This document shows, one piece after another, positions 50,375 to 59,377 of a stretch of DNA of 64,000 nt. A program made the translations under genes and the position numbers. The notes under the pieces were generated by a model that was given only the letters and a program-made list of their open reading frames with translations, was not told where the DNA came from and did not search any database. Origin of the DNA: Olleya namhaensis (lineage in GTDB: Bacteria; Bacteroidota; Bacteroidia; Flavobacteriales; Flavobacteriaceae); contig NZ_FORM01000002.1 in assembly GCF_900114005.1 (NCBI RefSeq), positions 186,001 through 250,000 on the forward strand, in the 5' to 3' direction. How positions within the stretch are numbered: position 1 is the first letter of the stretch; each line of letters begins with the position of its first letter.

Positions 50375-52745
50375 TTTCATTCATTAAATCGTCGTATGTA
50401 TAAAACTCTTTTTTACTAGAATCTTTTTGGTATAACATATTAATTCTAATAGCCTTTAGACCAGTTACGCCTTGTAGGTCTTCTAATTCAAGAATTTCTA
50501 CCTCGTCCCCTAGCTTATGTTTAGACTGTAAGAATTTAACGTATTTTAAATACTCAAACTCATCTGCTTGTTGAGAATAGACAATGGTTAATTTACCTTT
50601 AGCTGTAATACGTTCTGTAGTACCTTTAATGTTAGCTTTGTCTACACGTTTTTTAACCACCTCATATCTTGCATTGTAAGTTCCATCAACATCAAAATGT
50701 TTCTCGTCTGCCCTAAACCTTATAGATAATGGCTGATTAAACACCAATATCATAGAAGCGACATCCAAAGCTATTGGATATTTGTGCTGCTTGTTATAGA
50801 AAGCAGTCTCCATATCTATCATAACTTGCATTTGCCACAAGCGTAAATTATACAAGTACAATTCGTTAAAAGAATCTTCTTTTGTTATGGACTCTCCTAT
50901 ATACATATTATGCTCTACACCATCTGTTTTGAAACGCTCAAAAAAGTGAGGATACATTGCTTGTGCTTCAACTTGCTTTCTATCTAATAATGAAGACATG
51001 TTTTTATTAATCAGACTTATCGTGTCATCATAATTTTTTCGATAATAATAAATAACTTCTAAATCAGTATTTACTTTACTAAAATAATCTTCTATATCTT
51101 CTTTTAAATAGGGTTTGTTTTTAAGTTGAAATCTAAAAAGTGGTTCAATTTCATACTTAAAAAACTGAGTGATTTTTTGCTCACTATCTACTTTAAAATC
51201 AATTTTTAAAGCTGTTTTATAGGTTTTAATTTGAAACAATACCTGCTCAAATATTGGTAAATGTTCTTCTTTTAAAGCTATTTTTATAATTTTTTCAACC
51301 ATTTTAAGTTGAAGTGCTAGATCTTTTTGAGTTGCATTATTTCTAGCTTCTGAAGATCCTTTAACATCTATTTGCCCAAATAAAGGGTATACGTTTTCAA
51401 AACTAATTTTATTAAAAGTAGGGTTATCTACTCCACTATAATCTTCTTGCATAAACTGCCTAGCTGCCTTCTCAAACTTCCATTTCACACTTGGATGGAT
51501 AGAGGTGCATTCTCTTTGGATAATAGCCTGAATAAGGTTCTCTTCGTCTCTTTTAGAGCGTTTTACTGCAGACAAAATAAAAGGCATCACATCTACCAAT
51601 TTATTAGAGTTTATACTATTTAAAGCTCTTGGTGTTGCAGACACCAACTCTAAAACTGCCAACAATTCTCCATTTTCTGCAATAGGAGCAAAAATGGCAC
51701 TTTTAAAACCTTGTTCTTTTAAAACCTTTATTTGAGGTACTAATCCCTTTGAAAGCTCAAACCCTTTGTCAACATCAGAGATTGCAAAGTTTGTTTTCTC
51801 CTTTAATATTTTATCATAACTGTAATGACAGAATAAATTCTCGCATTTAAACTGCTCTTTTGCTTTTAATAAAAAACTACTAATAGCAGAGTCATGCACT
51901 TTCATTAACGTGTTTTCTTCTTTATTGAATATAGAAAAACCAACCTGCAAATCACTAACCCCTAACAAAGACCTAAACACTTGTTGGAAATCACTCATAA
52001 AGCTTTCGTCTTTACGTTTGTTGTTTCCTATTAAAGTCGTTTTTATATTTGATATTGCTTGATCATCAGTAACATCAAACATATTAGAAATTACAAACCC
52101 ATTGGAAATGTAACTGTTTGGCGGAAACTTAGCTTTCCATAACTCTATATTGTCAAAATTATCCAACAACTCATCAAAATCTGACTGTGTTAATTTTGGT
52201 GCTTTATCCGTTGGTAAAATCTCCATAAAATCCGCATTATACGTGATTTTATAAACTCTAATCATTCCGTTTTCATCCGGAATTTCATAATATAATGGTC
52301 GTTTGAAATTAGTATCAAAGCCATAACAGAAACTCATGATAATGGTACACCCTAAAATATACCAGTCATTTTCTGGCATGTTTTTTATAACCAATTTAAA
52401 ATCAGGACCTGCTGTTTTAATTATATTTTCAAAACGTTTTGACGCATTAAAAATAAAATTATGATAAGGTACACTTACGGTCTTAATCTCGTTTAAACTT
52501 AAAACTTCGCTAAACGAATCTTGTAATAGTATCTGAATTTCGTCTTTATACTTTTCTAAAACAGAAATATTACTAAACCCTTCTTTTAAAATAGGATTTG
52601 CTTCTTGAATTTCTAGTATACGCTTCGCCTTAGCTGCGGTGAATGGATCTTCACTTTTAGCCAATGGTTTGTAACGTTCAATTAATTTATTGAAACTAAT
52701 TTGTAACGAAAACGGTAAATTTATATTGTCATTTAGATCAATCAT
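50364..52745 (-). CDS. GAF-domain signalling protein of unknown function
   Basis: 793 residues, no signal peptide and no membrane helix. A GAF-like domain lies near residues 270-410 (FKSAIFAPIAENGELLAVLEL). The surrounding regions (LPFSLQISFNKLIERYKPLA at the N-terminus; VKWKFEKAARQFMQEDYSGV, LPIFEQVLFQIKTYKTAL, and a C-terminal part with ITAKGKLTIVYSQQADEFEYLKYV) match no domain I can name. Similar large cytosolic GAF proteins occur in other flavobacteria. Its last codons overlap those of the HD-DUF5706 gene by 11 bases, tail to tail. Confidence 0.72.
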   Translation of the reverse strand: MIDLNDNINLPFSLQISFNKLIERYKPLAKSEDPFTAAKAKRILEIQEANPILKEGFSNISVLEKYKDEIQILLQDSFSEVLSLNEIKTVSVPYHNFIFNASKRFENIIKTAGPDFKLVIKNMPENDWYILGCTIIMSFCYGFDTNFKRPLYYEIPDENGMIRVYKITYNADFMEILPTDKAPKLTQSDFDELLDNFDNIELWKAKFPPNSYISNGFVISNMFDVTDDQAISNIKTTLIGNNKRKDESFMSDFQQVFRSLLGVSDLQVGFSIFNKEENTLMKVHDSAISSFLLKAKEQFKCENLFCHYSYDKILKEKTNFAISDVDKGFELSKGLVPQIKVLKEQGFKSAIFAPIAENGELLAVLELVSATPRALNSINSNKLVDVMPFILSAVKRSKRDEENLIQAIIQRECTSIHPSVKWKFEKAARQFMQEDYSGVDNPTFNKISFENVYPLFGQIDVKGSSEARNNATQKDLALQLKMVEKIIKIALKEEHLPIFEQVLFQIKTYKTALKIDFKVDSEQKITQFFKYEIEPLFRFQLKNKPYLKEDIEDYFSKVNTDLEVIYYYRKNYDDTISLINKNMSSLLDRKQVEAQAMYPHFFERFKTDGVEHNMYIGESITKEDSFNELYLYNLRLWQMQVMIDMETAFYNKQHKYPIALDVASMILVFNQPLSIRFRADEKHFDVDGTYNARYEVVKKRVDKANIKGTTERITAKGKLTIVYSQQADEFEYLKYVKFLQSKHKLGDEVEILELEDLQGVTGLKAIRINMLYQKDSSKKEFYTYDDLMNEIKA

Positions 52746-52941
52746 CGAAAGTATTAAAGTTCGGCAAAGATACGCATTATCACTATTAGTCGTGATACTT
52801 TAAATAAGTTGACATCTTTTTGTCTTATTAAAAACTACTAGACTAAATATGGACTCTTTTAAAGATACAAAACAGAAAATTAAAAGTTCTTAAAACATTA
52901 TAAAACAAACATTTTATTAACACAAAACCAATTTAAAACAA

Positions 52942-52969
52942 AAAAATCCGGAATAAATTCCGGATTTTT
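52942..52969 (-). terminator. Terminator after the small exported protein gene
   Basis: A 12-bp stem AAAAATCCGGAA/TTCCGGATTTTT with a TAAA loop, 24 bases past the stop. The rest of 52746-52941 is AT-rich with nothing recognisable. Confidence 0.9.
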
Positions 52970-52992
52970 ATTAGTTATATATACTACTGATA

Positions 52993-53322
52993 TTAGTCTT
53001 TAAGCTCTAAACCAGTAATCGTTAATACTTCAATTTCTATTTCGTTTCCTTCTGCATCTTCACTCATTTCCATTGTTTTCTCATAAGTAACCTTGAATTT
53101 ACTTCCAACAAAATCGTCAGATTCTAAATCAAAAGCCTCTAAAGCTTCTTCTGATACATATTGAAATAACATTTTTGGGCTTTTACCGTTTTCTGGAACA
53201 TTAAATACATAATCATACTCTACAACGCCTTTGTAAATACCTGTAACAACTATTGGATTTGTAGTTGTGAATGATGTTAAGCTAAAAAAAGCTAATGCTA
53301 TAATAATTAATTTTGTTTTCAT
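52993..53322 (-). CDS. Small exported hypothetical protein
   Basis: 109 residues from the ATG at 53322, which exposes a signal peptide (KLIIIALAFFSLTSFTTT). The mature part has the look of a short beta-rich protein (GIYKGVVEYDYVFNV, SKFKVTYEKTMEM, IEVLTITGLELKD) and is acidic. No family is recognised. It is transcribed alone, with a clear terminator. Confidence 0.7.
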   Translation of the reverse strand: MKTKLIIIALAFFSLTSFTTTNPIVVTGIYKGVVEYDYVFNVPENGKSPKMLFQYVSEEALEAFDLESDDFVGSKFKVTYEKTMEMSEDAEGNEIEIEVLTITGLELKD

Positions 53323-53462
53323 TTTAAAAAAATTTATAAAATTATTGTATTGTTTGTTGTTTTCGGAAATTTGCCACCTCAAGTCCAAAAGTGCTTTTAG
53401 TATTGTTTATTTTGGCAATACACGTGGTAAGTCTAATATACGTTTTTAAAGTGTTATTTAGA

Positions 53463-54239
53463 TTACATAAATTTAGTAATAAACATATCAAAAACTTCAA
53501 TTACAATTAAAATAATAATGATCCACTCTAGCCTACTGCTTTCTTTATGGTCCATTATGTCTTTAAAAAGCTCAAGATTTTCTTTTATAATTTCTATCCT
53601 ATCATGAATTAAACGGTATCTGTCTTTTAAATCAAACGTTTGTTTTAAATCTTGATTAAGCTGATTTAATTGTTCGTTTTCCCATGTACTATCAGGAGAA
53701 TCAAAAATATATAGATTTTCCGAAATTCGGTTTTTAATATTTAAAGTTCTACCTATAAATCGTTTTAGCTTATTTCCTGAAATATCTAGTTTCCCTTTCT
53801 TTTCAAGATAAAGCGTGTGTTTATTCGTTTCTTCTAAAAGATCATACGTAATATCAGAATAACGATCTAGCGCCACACTTTGTGACACGTTAAGCATGAC
53901 TAACCTAATCATGTCATCGTTTAATTCTGGTAACTCTATATGATTAAAATCAACTTTTAAACTATTGGGCTTGATAAGTACCTTAACCTCTTCGGATAGT
54001 TTTTCTGACAAATAATTATTGGAGAATGGCTCCATACTAGCAAGCACCTTATTAATAGACTGAGTGGTCATATTAAAAAAGCTTACTATTCCGTATTGAA
54101 AAATGTACACAAACGCATTATCGTCGCATTTGTAATACAGCTCGTCACTATCATTAAACAACAACTGCCAAGACAGTTGTTGTTTACATTGTTTTATATT
54201 GATAGTGCTAGCTACCTGATAGGCAACTACAGTATACAT
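53463..54239 (-). CDS. RMD1/YagE (DUF155) family protein
   Basis: 258 residues. The conserved DUF155 pattern is seen: DDNAFVYIFQYGIVSFFN, QSVALDRYSDITYDLLEET, GRTLNIKNRISENLYIFDSPD and a C-terminal membrane helix LEWIIIILIVIEVFDMF. Yeast relatives (Rmd1, Rmd8) and the mitochondrial RMND1 have roles in meiosis and in mitochondrial translation; the bacterial role is unknown. It follows the acidic 108-residue gene by 2 bases at the end of the polyamine operon. Confidence 0.87.
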   Translation of the reverse strand: MYTVVAYQVASTINIKQCKQQLSWQLLFNDSDELYYKCDDNAFVYIFQYGIVSFFNMTTQSINKVLASMEPFSNNYLSEKLSEEVKVLIKPNSLKVDFNHIELPELNDDMIRLVMLNVSQSVALDRYSDITYDLLEETNKHTLYLEKKGKLDISGNKLKRFIGRTLNIKNRISENLYIFDSPDSTWENEQLNQLNQDLKQTFDLKDRYRLIHDRIEIIKENLELFKDIMDHKESSRLEWIIIILIVIEVFDMFITKFM

Positions 54240-54241
54240 AC

Positions 54242-54568
54242 TTAGAAATCGTCGTGATCTTGTTCCTCGCTTGGTTCTGATTCTGGATCCTGAACTGCTT
54301 CTGCGTCATCGTCTTCAAAATCTTCATAATCATCTTCGTCGTAGTTTTCCATAGTTTTTACCAACTTGGTACTAACCTTGACTAAATACTTAGTGTCTTC
54401 CGTAGTTACTTCTACAGCTTCTATAAGCTCGTTTTTAGCATTTCTAAACTCGATAATATGATCTTCGTCGTAGCCATCAGGATACTTTTCTACTAACAAT
54501 TTTAATATTTCAGGTGTTAGTTTTTTAAAGTCTACTATGACACGTTTTAAATTGTCTGTTTTTTTCAT
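54242..54568 (-). CDS. Acidic hypothetical protein
   Basis: 108 residues. The first 75 residues look folded (LKRVIVDFKKLTPEILKLLV, DGYDEDHIIEFRNAKNELI). The last 35 are almost all Asp and Glu (NYDEDDYEDFEDDDAEA) and probably unstructured, a tail type able to bind cations or basic partners. I do not recognise a family. It lies 15 bases after the deoxyhypusine synthase-like gene, so it is part of the polyamine transcript. Confidence 0.75.
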   Translation of the reverse strand: MKKTDNLKRVIVDFKKLTPEILKLLVEKYPDGYDEDHIIEFRNAKNELIEAVEVTTEDTKYLVKVSTKLVKTMENYDEDDYEDFEDDDAEAVQDPESEPSEEQDHDDF

Positions 54569-54583
54569 TTTTTACGAAAGCAA

Positions 54584-55558
54584 TTATAATCCTAATATGT
54601 AAGCAAATATAAGCGGAGCAACTATTGTTGCATCACTCTCTACAATAAATTTTGGTGTATCAATATCCAGTTTCCCCCAAGTAATTTTCTCATTAGGTAC
54701 AGCTCCAGAATATGACCCGTAACTAGTTGTAGAGTCACTTATTTGGCAAAAATAACTCCAAAATGGTGTATCTGTACGCTCCATATCTTGATATAACATT
54801 GGCACTACACATATTGGAAAATCTCCTGCGATACCACCTCCAATTTGGAAAAACCCGATTCCGTTTTTAGAGTTTTCAGTATACCAATCTGCTAAAAACG
54901 TCATGTACTCGATTCCAGATTTCATGGTACTAGCTTTAAGCTCTCCCTTTAATACGTAGCTTGCAAAAATATTACCCATAGTACTGTCTTCCCAACCTGG
55001 GCAAACTATTGGTAAGTTTTTTTCTGCTGCAGCATACATCCAAGAGTCTTTTAAATCAATCTCGTAATACTCTTCTAAAACGCCTGACAATAACATTTTG
55101 TACATGTACTCATGTGGTAAAAAACGCTCTCCATTAGCCTCAGCATCTTTCCATATTTTTTCAATATGGTGTTGTAAACGTCTAAATGCTTCGTGCTCAG
55201 GAATACAAGTATCTGTTACACGGTTAAGTCCTTTTTCTAATAAATCCCACTCTTCTTGAGGTGTTAAATCACGGTAATTAGGCACACGCTTGTAGTGCGA
55301 ATGTGCTACCAAATTCATGATATCCTCTTCTAAGTTTGCTCCAGTACATGAAATAATATGCACTTTATCTTGACGAATCATTTCTGCAAAACTTTTACCA
55401 AGTTCGGCAGTACTCATAGCACCAGCAAGAGACACTAACATCTTAGCGCCATTGTCTAATTGTGTTTCGTATCCTTTTGCTGCATCTACTAAAGCTGCTG
55501 CGTTAAAATGTAAATAATGATGTTCTATAAATTGTGAAACTGGTCCTTTAGTACTCAT
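54584..55558 (-). CDS. Deoxyhypusine synthase-like protein
   Basis: 324 residues of the deoxyhypusine synthase family, NAD-dependent enzymes that transfer an aminobutyl group from a polyamine. Features are MLVSLAGAMSTAELGKSF, SCTGANLEED, IGGGIAGDFPI, SYSGAVPNEKITWGKLDID, and the reaction-intermediate lysine in WGK (Lys296). Bacteria lack the eukaryotic protein acceptor eIF5A, so a small-molecule acceptor (putrescine, giving homospermidine) is the likelier reaction. It overlaps the agmatinase gene by 11 bases, in keeping with a role in polyamine synthesis. Confidence 0.9.
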   Translation of the reverse strand: MSTKGPVSQFIEHHYLHFNAAALVDAAKGYETQLDNGAKMLVSLAGAMSTAELGKSFAEMIRQDKVHIISCTGANLEEDIMNLVAHSHYKRVPNYRDLTPQEEWDLLEKGLNRVTDTCIPEHEAFRRLQHHIEKIWKDAEANGERFLPHEYMYKMLLSGVLEEYYEIDLKDSWMYAAAEKNLPIVCPGWEDSTMGNIFASYVLKGELKASTMKSGIEYMTFLADWYTENSKNGIGFFQIGGGIAGDFPICVVPMLYQDMERTDTPFWSYFCQISDSTTSYGSYSGAVPNEKITWGKLDIDTPKFIVESDATIVAPLIFAYILGL

Positions 55559-56486
55559 CGTCTTCGTTGAATTTAGAAGTGTTATTTTTTTGTGTGTCTT
55601 TCTCGTATGTGTTGTCGTAATCGTCTTCTGCGCCTTGATTTAAAAACTTATAGCTTAGCATTTTATAATATAATTTCGCAGCTAAAAAGTCTGAAGATTT
55701 ATCCACTTTATTTGGACATAATTCAACAATATCAAATCCAACCACGTTTTTCTCTTCAAATACTTGCTTTAAAAACTCTAAAGTTTCGTACCATAATAAA
55801 CCACCCGGCTCTGGCGTACCGGTACTTGGCATAATTGAAGGGTCAAATGCATCTAAATCTATGGTAATAAATACATTATCCGTCATCTGATCTATAGCAC
55901 TATCCATCCAAGTATCATCCAATGCCATCTCATGCGCAAAGTATGTCTTCTCTGTGTCCATTACAGTCTTTTCAATAGCATCCATAGAGCGTATACCTAC
56001 TTGAATCAAGTTAGTATTTTGACTTGCTTCGTATAATGCACACGCGTGGTTACATGCTGTACCTTCATACTCCTTACGCAAATCTGCATGCGCATCTAAT
56101 TGCAATACTGTTAAACTAGGAAACATCTCGTTAAATGCACGTATTGTACCAATAGATATAGAATGTTCTCCTCCAAAAATAGTAACAAACTTATTTTTTT
56201 TAATATACTTTTTAGTTGCTTGATGAACAGCTTCTACCATTGCTTCTGGCGAGCTATTTTCTGTTACAGCATCTGCTAAATACACCCCTTGATTGTATAC
56301 TTCAGAATCTGTTTCGATATCATAAAGTTCCATATTTGCAGAAGCATCTAAAAATGCTTCAGGACCTTTATCAGCCCCTTTTTGCCATGTACTAGTACCA
56401 TCATAAGGTACAGGAATTAAAACAATTTTAGCTTTTTCTAATTTTGCTAATTCTTCTGGAATACCAGCATAAGTTTTAGTTTGCAT
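55548..56486 (-). CDS. speB: Agmatinase
   Basis: A 312-residue ureohydrolase that splits agmatine to putrescine and urea. All Mn-binding motifs are present: FGGEHSIS, QLDAHADLR and TIDLDAFDPS. The C-terminus extends with a polar tail (QGAEDDYDNTYEKDTQK). It lies between speA and the deoxyhypusine synthase-like gene, overlapping both by 11 bases, so translational coupling is likely. Confidence 0.93.
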   Translation of the reverse strand: MQTKTYAGIPEELAKLEKAKIVLIPVPYDGTSTWQKGADKGPEAFLDASANMELYDIETDSEVYNQGVYLADAVTENSSPEAMVEAVHQATKKYIKKNKFVTIFGGEHSISIGTIRAFNEMFPSLTVLQLDAHADLRKEYEGTACNHACALYEASQNTNLIQVGIRSMDAIEKTVMDTEKTYFAHEMALDDTWMDSAIDQMTDNVFITIDLDAFDPSIMPSTGTPEPGGLLWYETLEFLKQVFEEKNVVGFDIVELCPNKVDKSSDFLAAKLYYKMLSYKFLNQGAEDDYDNTYEKDTQKNNTSKFNEDDEY

Positions 56487-57873
56487 AACCTAAAATTTTA
56501 AGTAAGTCTTCACTTTTTTGTTGTTCAGAAAATAATGTTTTTGTGATGTTTCCATCCTTGTCTTTATCTATTAAAATATGTTTTGGAGATGGTATTAAAC
56601 AATGTTGTAATCCTCCAAAACCACCAATTGTTTCTTGATATGCTCCAGTATTAAAAAAACCTATATACAATGGTTTTTCTTTGTTGTATTTTGGTAAATA
56701 AATAGCGTTCATATGCTGCTCACTGTTGTAATAATCATCACTATCGCAAGTTAAACCTCCTAGTAAAACACGCTCATAAGAGTCATGCCAACGGTTTATC
56801 GCTAACATTATAAAACGCTTGTTAATTGCCCAAGTATCTGGTAATGTTGTAATAAAAGAAGAGTTTATCATGTTCCACTTTTCACGATCATTTTGTTGTT
56901 TTTGATACAACACTTCATAAATAGCGCCACCACTTTCTCCTACTGTAAAACTTCCAAATTCTGTAAAAATATTTGGTACATCTACTTCTTCCTCTTCACA
57001 CGTTTGTTTAATTTGATTAATGATTTCGTCAATCATATATTCATAATCAAAATCAAATGCTAACGAGTTTTTAATCGGAAATCCTCCTCCAATATTTAAA
57101 CTATCTAAGCTAGGACAAACCTTTTTTAAACTCGTGTATACTTTTAAACATTTTAAAAGTTCGTTCCAGTAATACGCATTATCTCTAATTCCCGTATTGA
57201 TAAAAAAGTGAAGCATTTTAAGCTCTACTTTAGGATTAGATTTTATTTGATTTTTATAAAACGGGATTATGTTTTTGTACCCAATTCCTAATCTTGAAGT
57301 ATAAAACTCAAACTTAGGCTCTTCCTCTGATGCAATTCTAATACCTACTTTAAAGTTTCCATCAATTTGCTCAGAAAGTAAATCTATTTCTTCGTAGTTA
57401 TCAATAATTGGAATACAGTTTTTTTGACCGTTATTAATTAACCGAGCAATGTTTGAAACATATTGATCACGTTTAAATCCATTACTAATAATAAATGTTT
57501 CGTCAGTTATCTTACCTTCCTTCTTAAGGTTTTCAACAATATCAATATCAAAAGCAGATGATGTTTCAATGTGAATATCATTTTTTAAAGCCTCATTTAA
57601 AACATGTTTAAAGTGAGAGCTTTTTGTGCAATAGCAATAGTTGTAGTTCCCTTTGTAATCGTGTTTTTTTATGGCATCTCTAAACCATGTTTTTGCACGT
57701 TGTATATTGTTAGAAATTTGTGGTAAGTATGTAAATTTTAAAGGTGCTCCATACTCTTCTACTAACTCCATTAAATCGATATCATGAAATTGTAATGTCT
57801 TGTCCTCTAACTTAAATTCTGGTTGAGGAAAATCAAAAGTTTGACTGATTAAGTCTATGTACTTTGTGTTCAT
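56476..57873 (-). CDS. speA: Arginine decarboxylase
   Basis: 465 residues of the PLP-dependent fold III decarboxylase family: PLP Lys84 in YCYCTKSSHFKH, FINTGIRDNAY, SLNIGGGFPIKNSL, FTEFGSFTVGESGG, and CDSDDYYN near the end. Agmatine formation is inferred from the next gene being agmatinase; E. coli SpeA is longer, near 650 residues. It heads a five-gene operon (speA, speB, deoxyhypusine synthase-like, two unknowns). A terminator hairpin lies only about 37 bases upstream of the ATG, behind a structured RNA. Confidence 0.9.
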   Translation of the reverse strand: MNTKYIDLISQTFDFPQPEFKLEDKTLQFHDIDLMELVEEYGAPLKFTYLPQISNNIQRAKTWFRDAIKKHDYKGNYNYCYCTKSSHFKHVLNEALKNDIHIETSSAFDIDIVENLKKEGKITDETFIISNGFKRDQYVSNIARLINNGQKNCIPIIDNYEEIDLLSEQIDGNFKVGIRIASEEEPKFEFYTSRLGIGYKNIIPFYKNQIKSNPKVELKMLHFFINTGIRDNAYYWNELLKCLKVYTSLKKVCPSLDSLNIGGGFPIKNSLAFDFDYEYMIDEIINQIKQTCEEEEVDVPNIFTEFGSFTVGESGGAIYEVLYQKQQNDREKWNMINSSFITTLPDTWAINKRFIMLAINRWHDSYERVLLGGLTCDSDDYYNSEQHMNAIYLPKYNKEKPLYIGFFNTGAYQETIGGFGGLQHCLIPSPKHILIDKDKDGNITKTLFSEQQKSEDLLKILGYAN

Positions 57874-57909
57874 TTTTGTTTAAAACGTTAAAATTAAAAT
57901 ATAAATAGT

Positions 57910-57940
57910 AAAAAAATCCTTGTTAAAAAAAATAACAAAG
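57910..57940 (-). terminator. Terminator hairpin in front of speA
   Basis: On the minus strand CTTTGTTA and TAACAAGG form an 8-bp stem (one U-G pair) around seven T residues, followed by A and seven T. It ends 37 bases before the speA start codon, so it would stop transcripts coming from the structured region upstream unless it is relieved. Confidence 0.75.
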
Positions 57941-58131
57941 TGACTATCAAATTTGAATTCTAAGGTCGTAAGTAGGCGCAAAGCCAAACTGATGCTGGCT
58001 AGCATATATAGATGTGAAAGCGGAAGTTAGCTTTAGAATTCGGTCGCTTAATCTGTAAGCTGCTTTTGAATATGACTTCCTAATTTTCAAAAGCCCGAAC
58101 ATAGAAACAGAGTTCAAAGTGTTCAGCTATT
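57910..58131 (-). ncRNA. Candidate structured RNA: leader/attenuator of the speA operon or an independent small RNA
   Basis: The 420-base gap 57874-58294 contains about 180 bases of clearly higher GC than its flanks. Inverted repeats stack in it: GAATTCTAA (57955-57963) with TTAGAATTC (58033-58041), enclosing ATGCT-GGCT-AGCAT (57992-58005) and GGC/GCC (57975-57985). A second unit has GCTTTTGAA/TTCAAAAGC (58062-58094, 9 bp) and GAACA/TGTTC (58097-58124), closed by AGCT/AGCT. The minus-strand reading ends in the intrinsic terminator 57910-57940. TTCATTTG at 58138-58145 is one base from the -7 consensus and sets the guessed 5' end. I cannot match it to a named RNA class. Confidence 0.5.
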
Positions 58132-58237
58132 ATACTGCAAATGAAATACTTTTTTTTGAATTAAAAACTTTTTTATTAAAAAAATAAAAAACATTTAATA
58201 CTCTGATAACAAGAGCACTTACAACTCTAAAAAACAC

Positions 58238-58275
58238 AAAAGCACTTCTTTTATTAAATTAAAAGAAGTGCTTTT
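58238..58275 (-). terminator. Terminator after the outer membrane barrel gene
   Basis: A perfect 16-bp stem AAAAGCACTTCTTTTA/TAAAAGAAGTGCTTTT with a 6-base loop, 20 bases past the stop. Confidence 0.92.
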
Positions 58276-58294
58276 ACCTAAATTACTTTAAAAA

Positions 58295-59344
58295 CTAATC
58301 TAAATCCAATCTAATACCTAAAGAAATATTGTTTTGATCAAACGTTTGATTTTTAAATAGTGGGGCAATGTCATATTTAGCATATAAACTTAAATCTCCT
58401 ACTCCAATATACCCGCTAAGACCGTACGTAAAAGTGTTGGTATTAAAGTTTCTTTTAATTTTCTCCTTTACACGATCTCCGTTTTCTTTGTAGGTTAACT
58501 TTTGTACTGCATTACCATTTACACCAAAATAACCTCCCAATCCTACTTTAAACTTATTATGATTAAAATAACGGACACGACCATCTTTATAGTCTTTTTT
58601 ATTCCATGGACCAAACTCAAGATGCATAGGAATTACTAAGCTAGTGGTTCTAAACTTGGCGCGTTTTAAATCGCCATCAAAAGACTGTAATATTGTTTGA
58701 TTACCATCTTGAACAAAATACATATCGTTCTTAATATCTAATTTATTCCATTGCACAGAAAGCCCATATTTAAAACGTAAAAAATTAGACTCTTTTAGTA
58801 CTCTAGTTTTCCATAGCCATCCTAGCTCTACAAAACCAGAACCTCCTAATTTATATGGCGTATCACTTAAACTAACACCATCAATTATTGTATTATTAAA
58901 CCCCATTGCAAAAAGCATTTGGTTACCTGTACGGATATCTTTTTTGGGTGGTTTCCTATTTGCTCTTACCCCTAAAATCTCTCTATCACTGTCTCCAATT
59001 TTAATAGACACTACTGTTTTTTGAATATCATCCTTAGAACCTTGATTATTTCGAGTTAAAAACTCTAATCTATTTACCGCAATAGCTATTCTATTTTCTA
59101 TATTTAATGCTCTTTTTTCCGCAGCTTCTTTTTTTAATTGTTCTGCTTCTTCAAAAGTAATCTCATCTTCCTCTAATTGATCATTTATTGTTTCAATTTC
59201 TAATTTCAAGGCATCACGCTCTTCCGTAGTAATTGTTTCTTTTATGGATTCTATTCTTGGTATTGAATCCATTACTTGTGCTTTAAGCTGACTTACTGCC
59301 AACAATAAAAACAAGTACACTAAATGTTTTGTAATGTTTTGCAT
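58295..59344 (-). CDS. Outer membrane beta-barrel protein with coiled-coil N-terminus
   Basis: 349 residues. A signal peptide (ending SQLKA) is followed by a charged helical stretch (about 35-110, LKLEIETINDQLEEDEITFEEAEQ type heptads). A barrel follows, with alternating strands (GGSGFVELGWLWKTRVL, FLRFKYGLSVQWNKLD, TYGLSGYIGVGDLSLYAKY, ISLGIRLDLD). No transport or enzyme motif. It is the third gene of the ECF sigma operon and is probably an envelope protein controlled by, or sensed by, that system. Confidence 0.8.
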   Translation of the reverse strand: MQNITKHLVYLFLLLAVSQLKAQVMDSIPRIESIKETITTEERDALKLEIETINDQLEEDEITFEEAEQLKKEAAEKRALNIENRIAIAVNRLEFLTRNNQGSKDDIQKTVVSIKIGDSDREILGVRANRKPPKKDIRTGNQMLFAMGFNNTIIDGVSLSDTPYKLGGSGFVELGWLWKTRVLKESNFLRFKYGLSVQWNKLDIKNDMYFVQDGNQTILQSFDGDLKRAKFRTTSLVIPMHLEFGPWNKKDYKDGRVRYFNHNKFKVGLGGYFGVNGNAVQKLTYKENGDRVKEKIKRNFNTNTFTYGLSGYIGVGDLSLYAKYDIAPLFKNQTFDQNNISLGIRLDLD

Positions 59345-59377
59345 AACTGTTCGTTTTTTTTTTAATGATTAATTGAT

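Noticed and set aside
57910-58131. 6S RNA, tmRNA or a TPP, cobalamin or SAM riboswitch in the speA leader
   Set aside because: No complementary 5' and 3' ends as in 6S or tmRNA, and none of the hallmark boxes of those riboswitches could be found by eye; left as an unassigned class.
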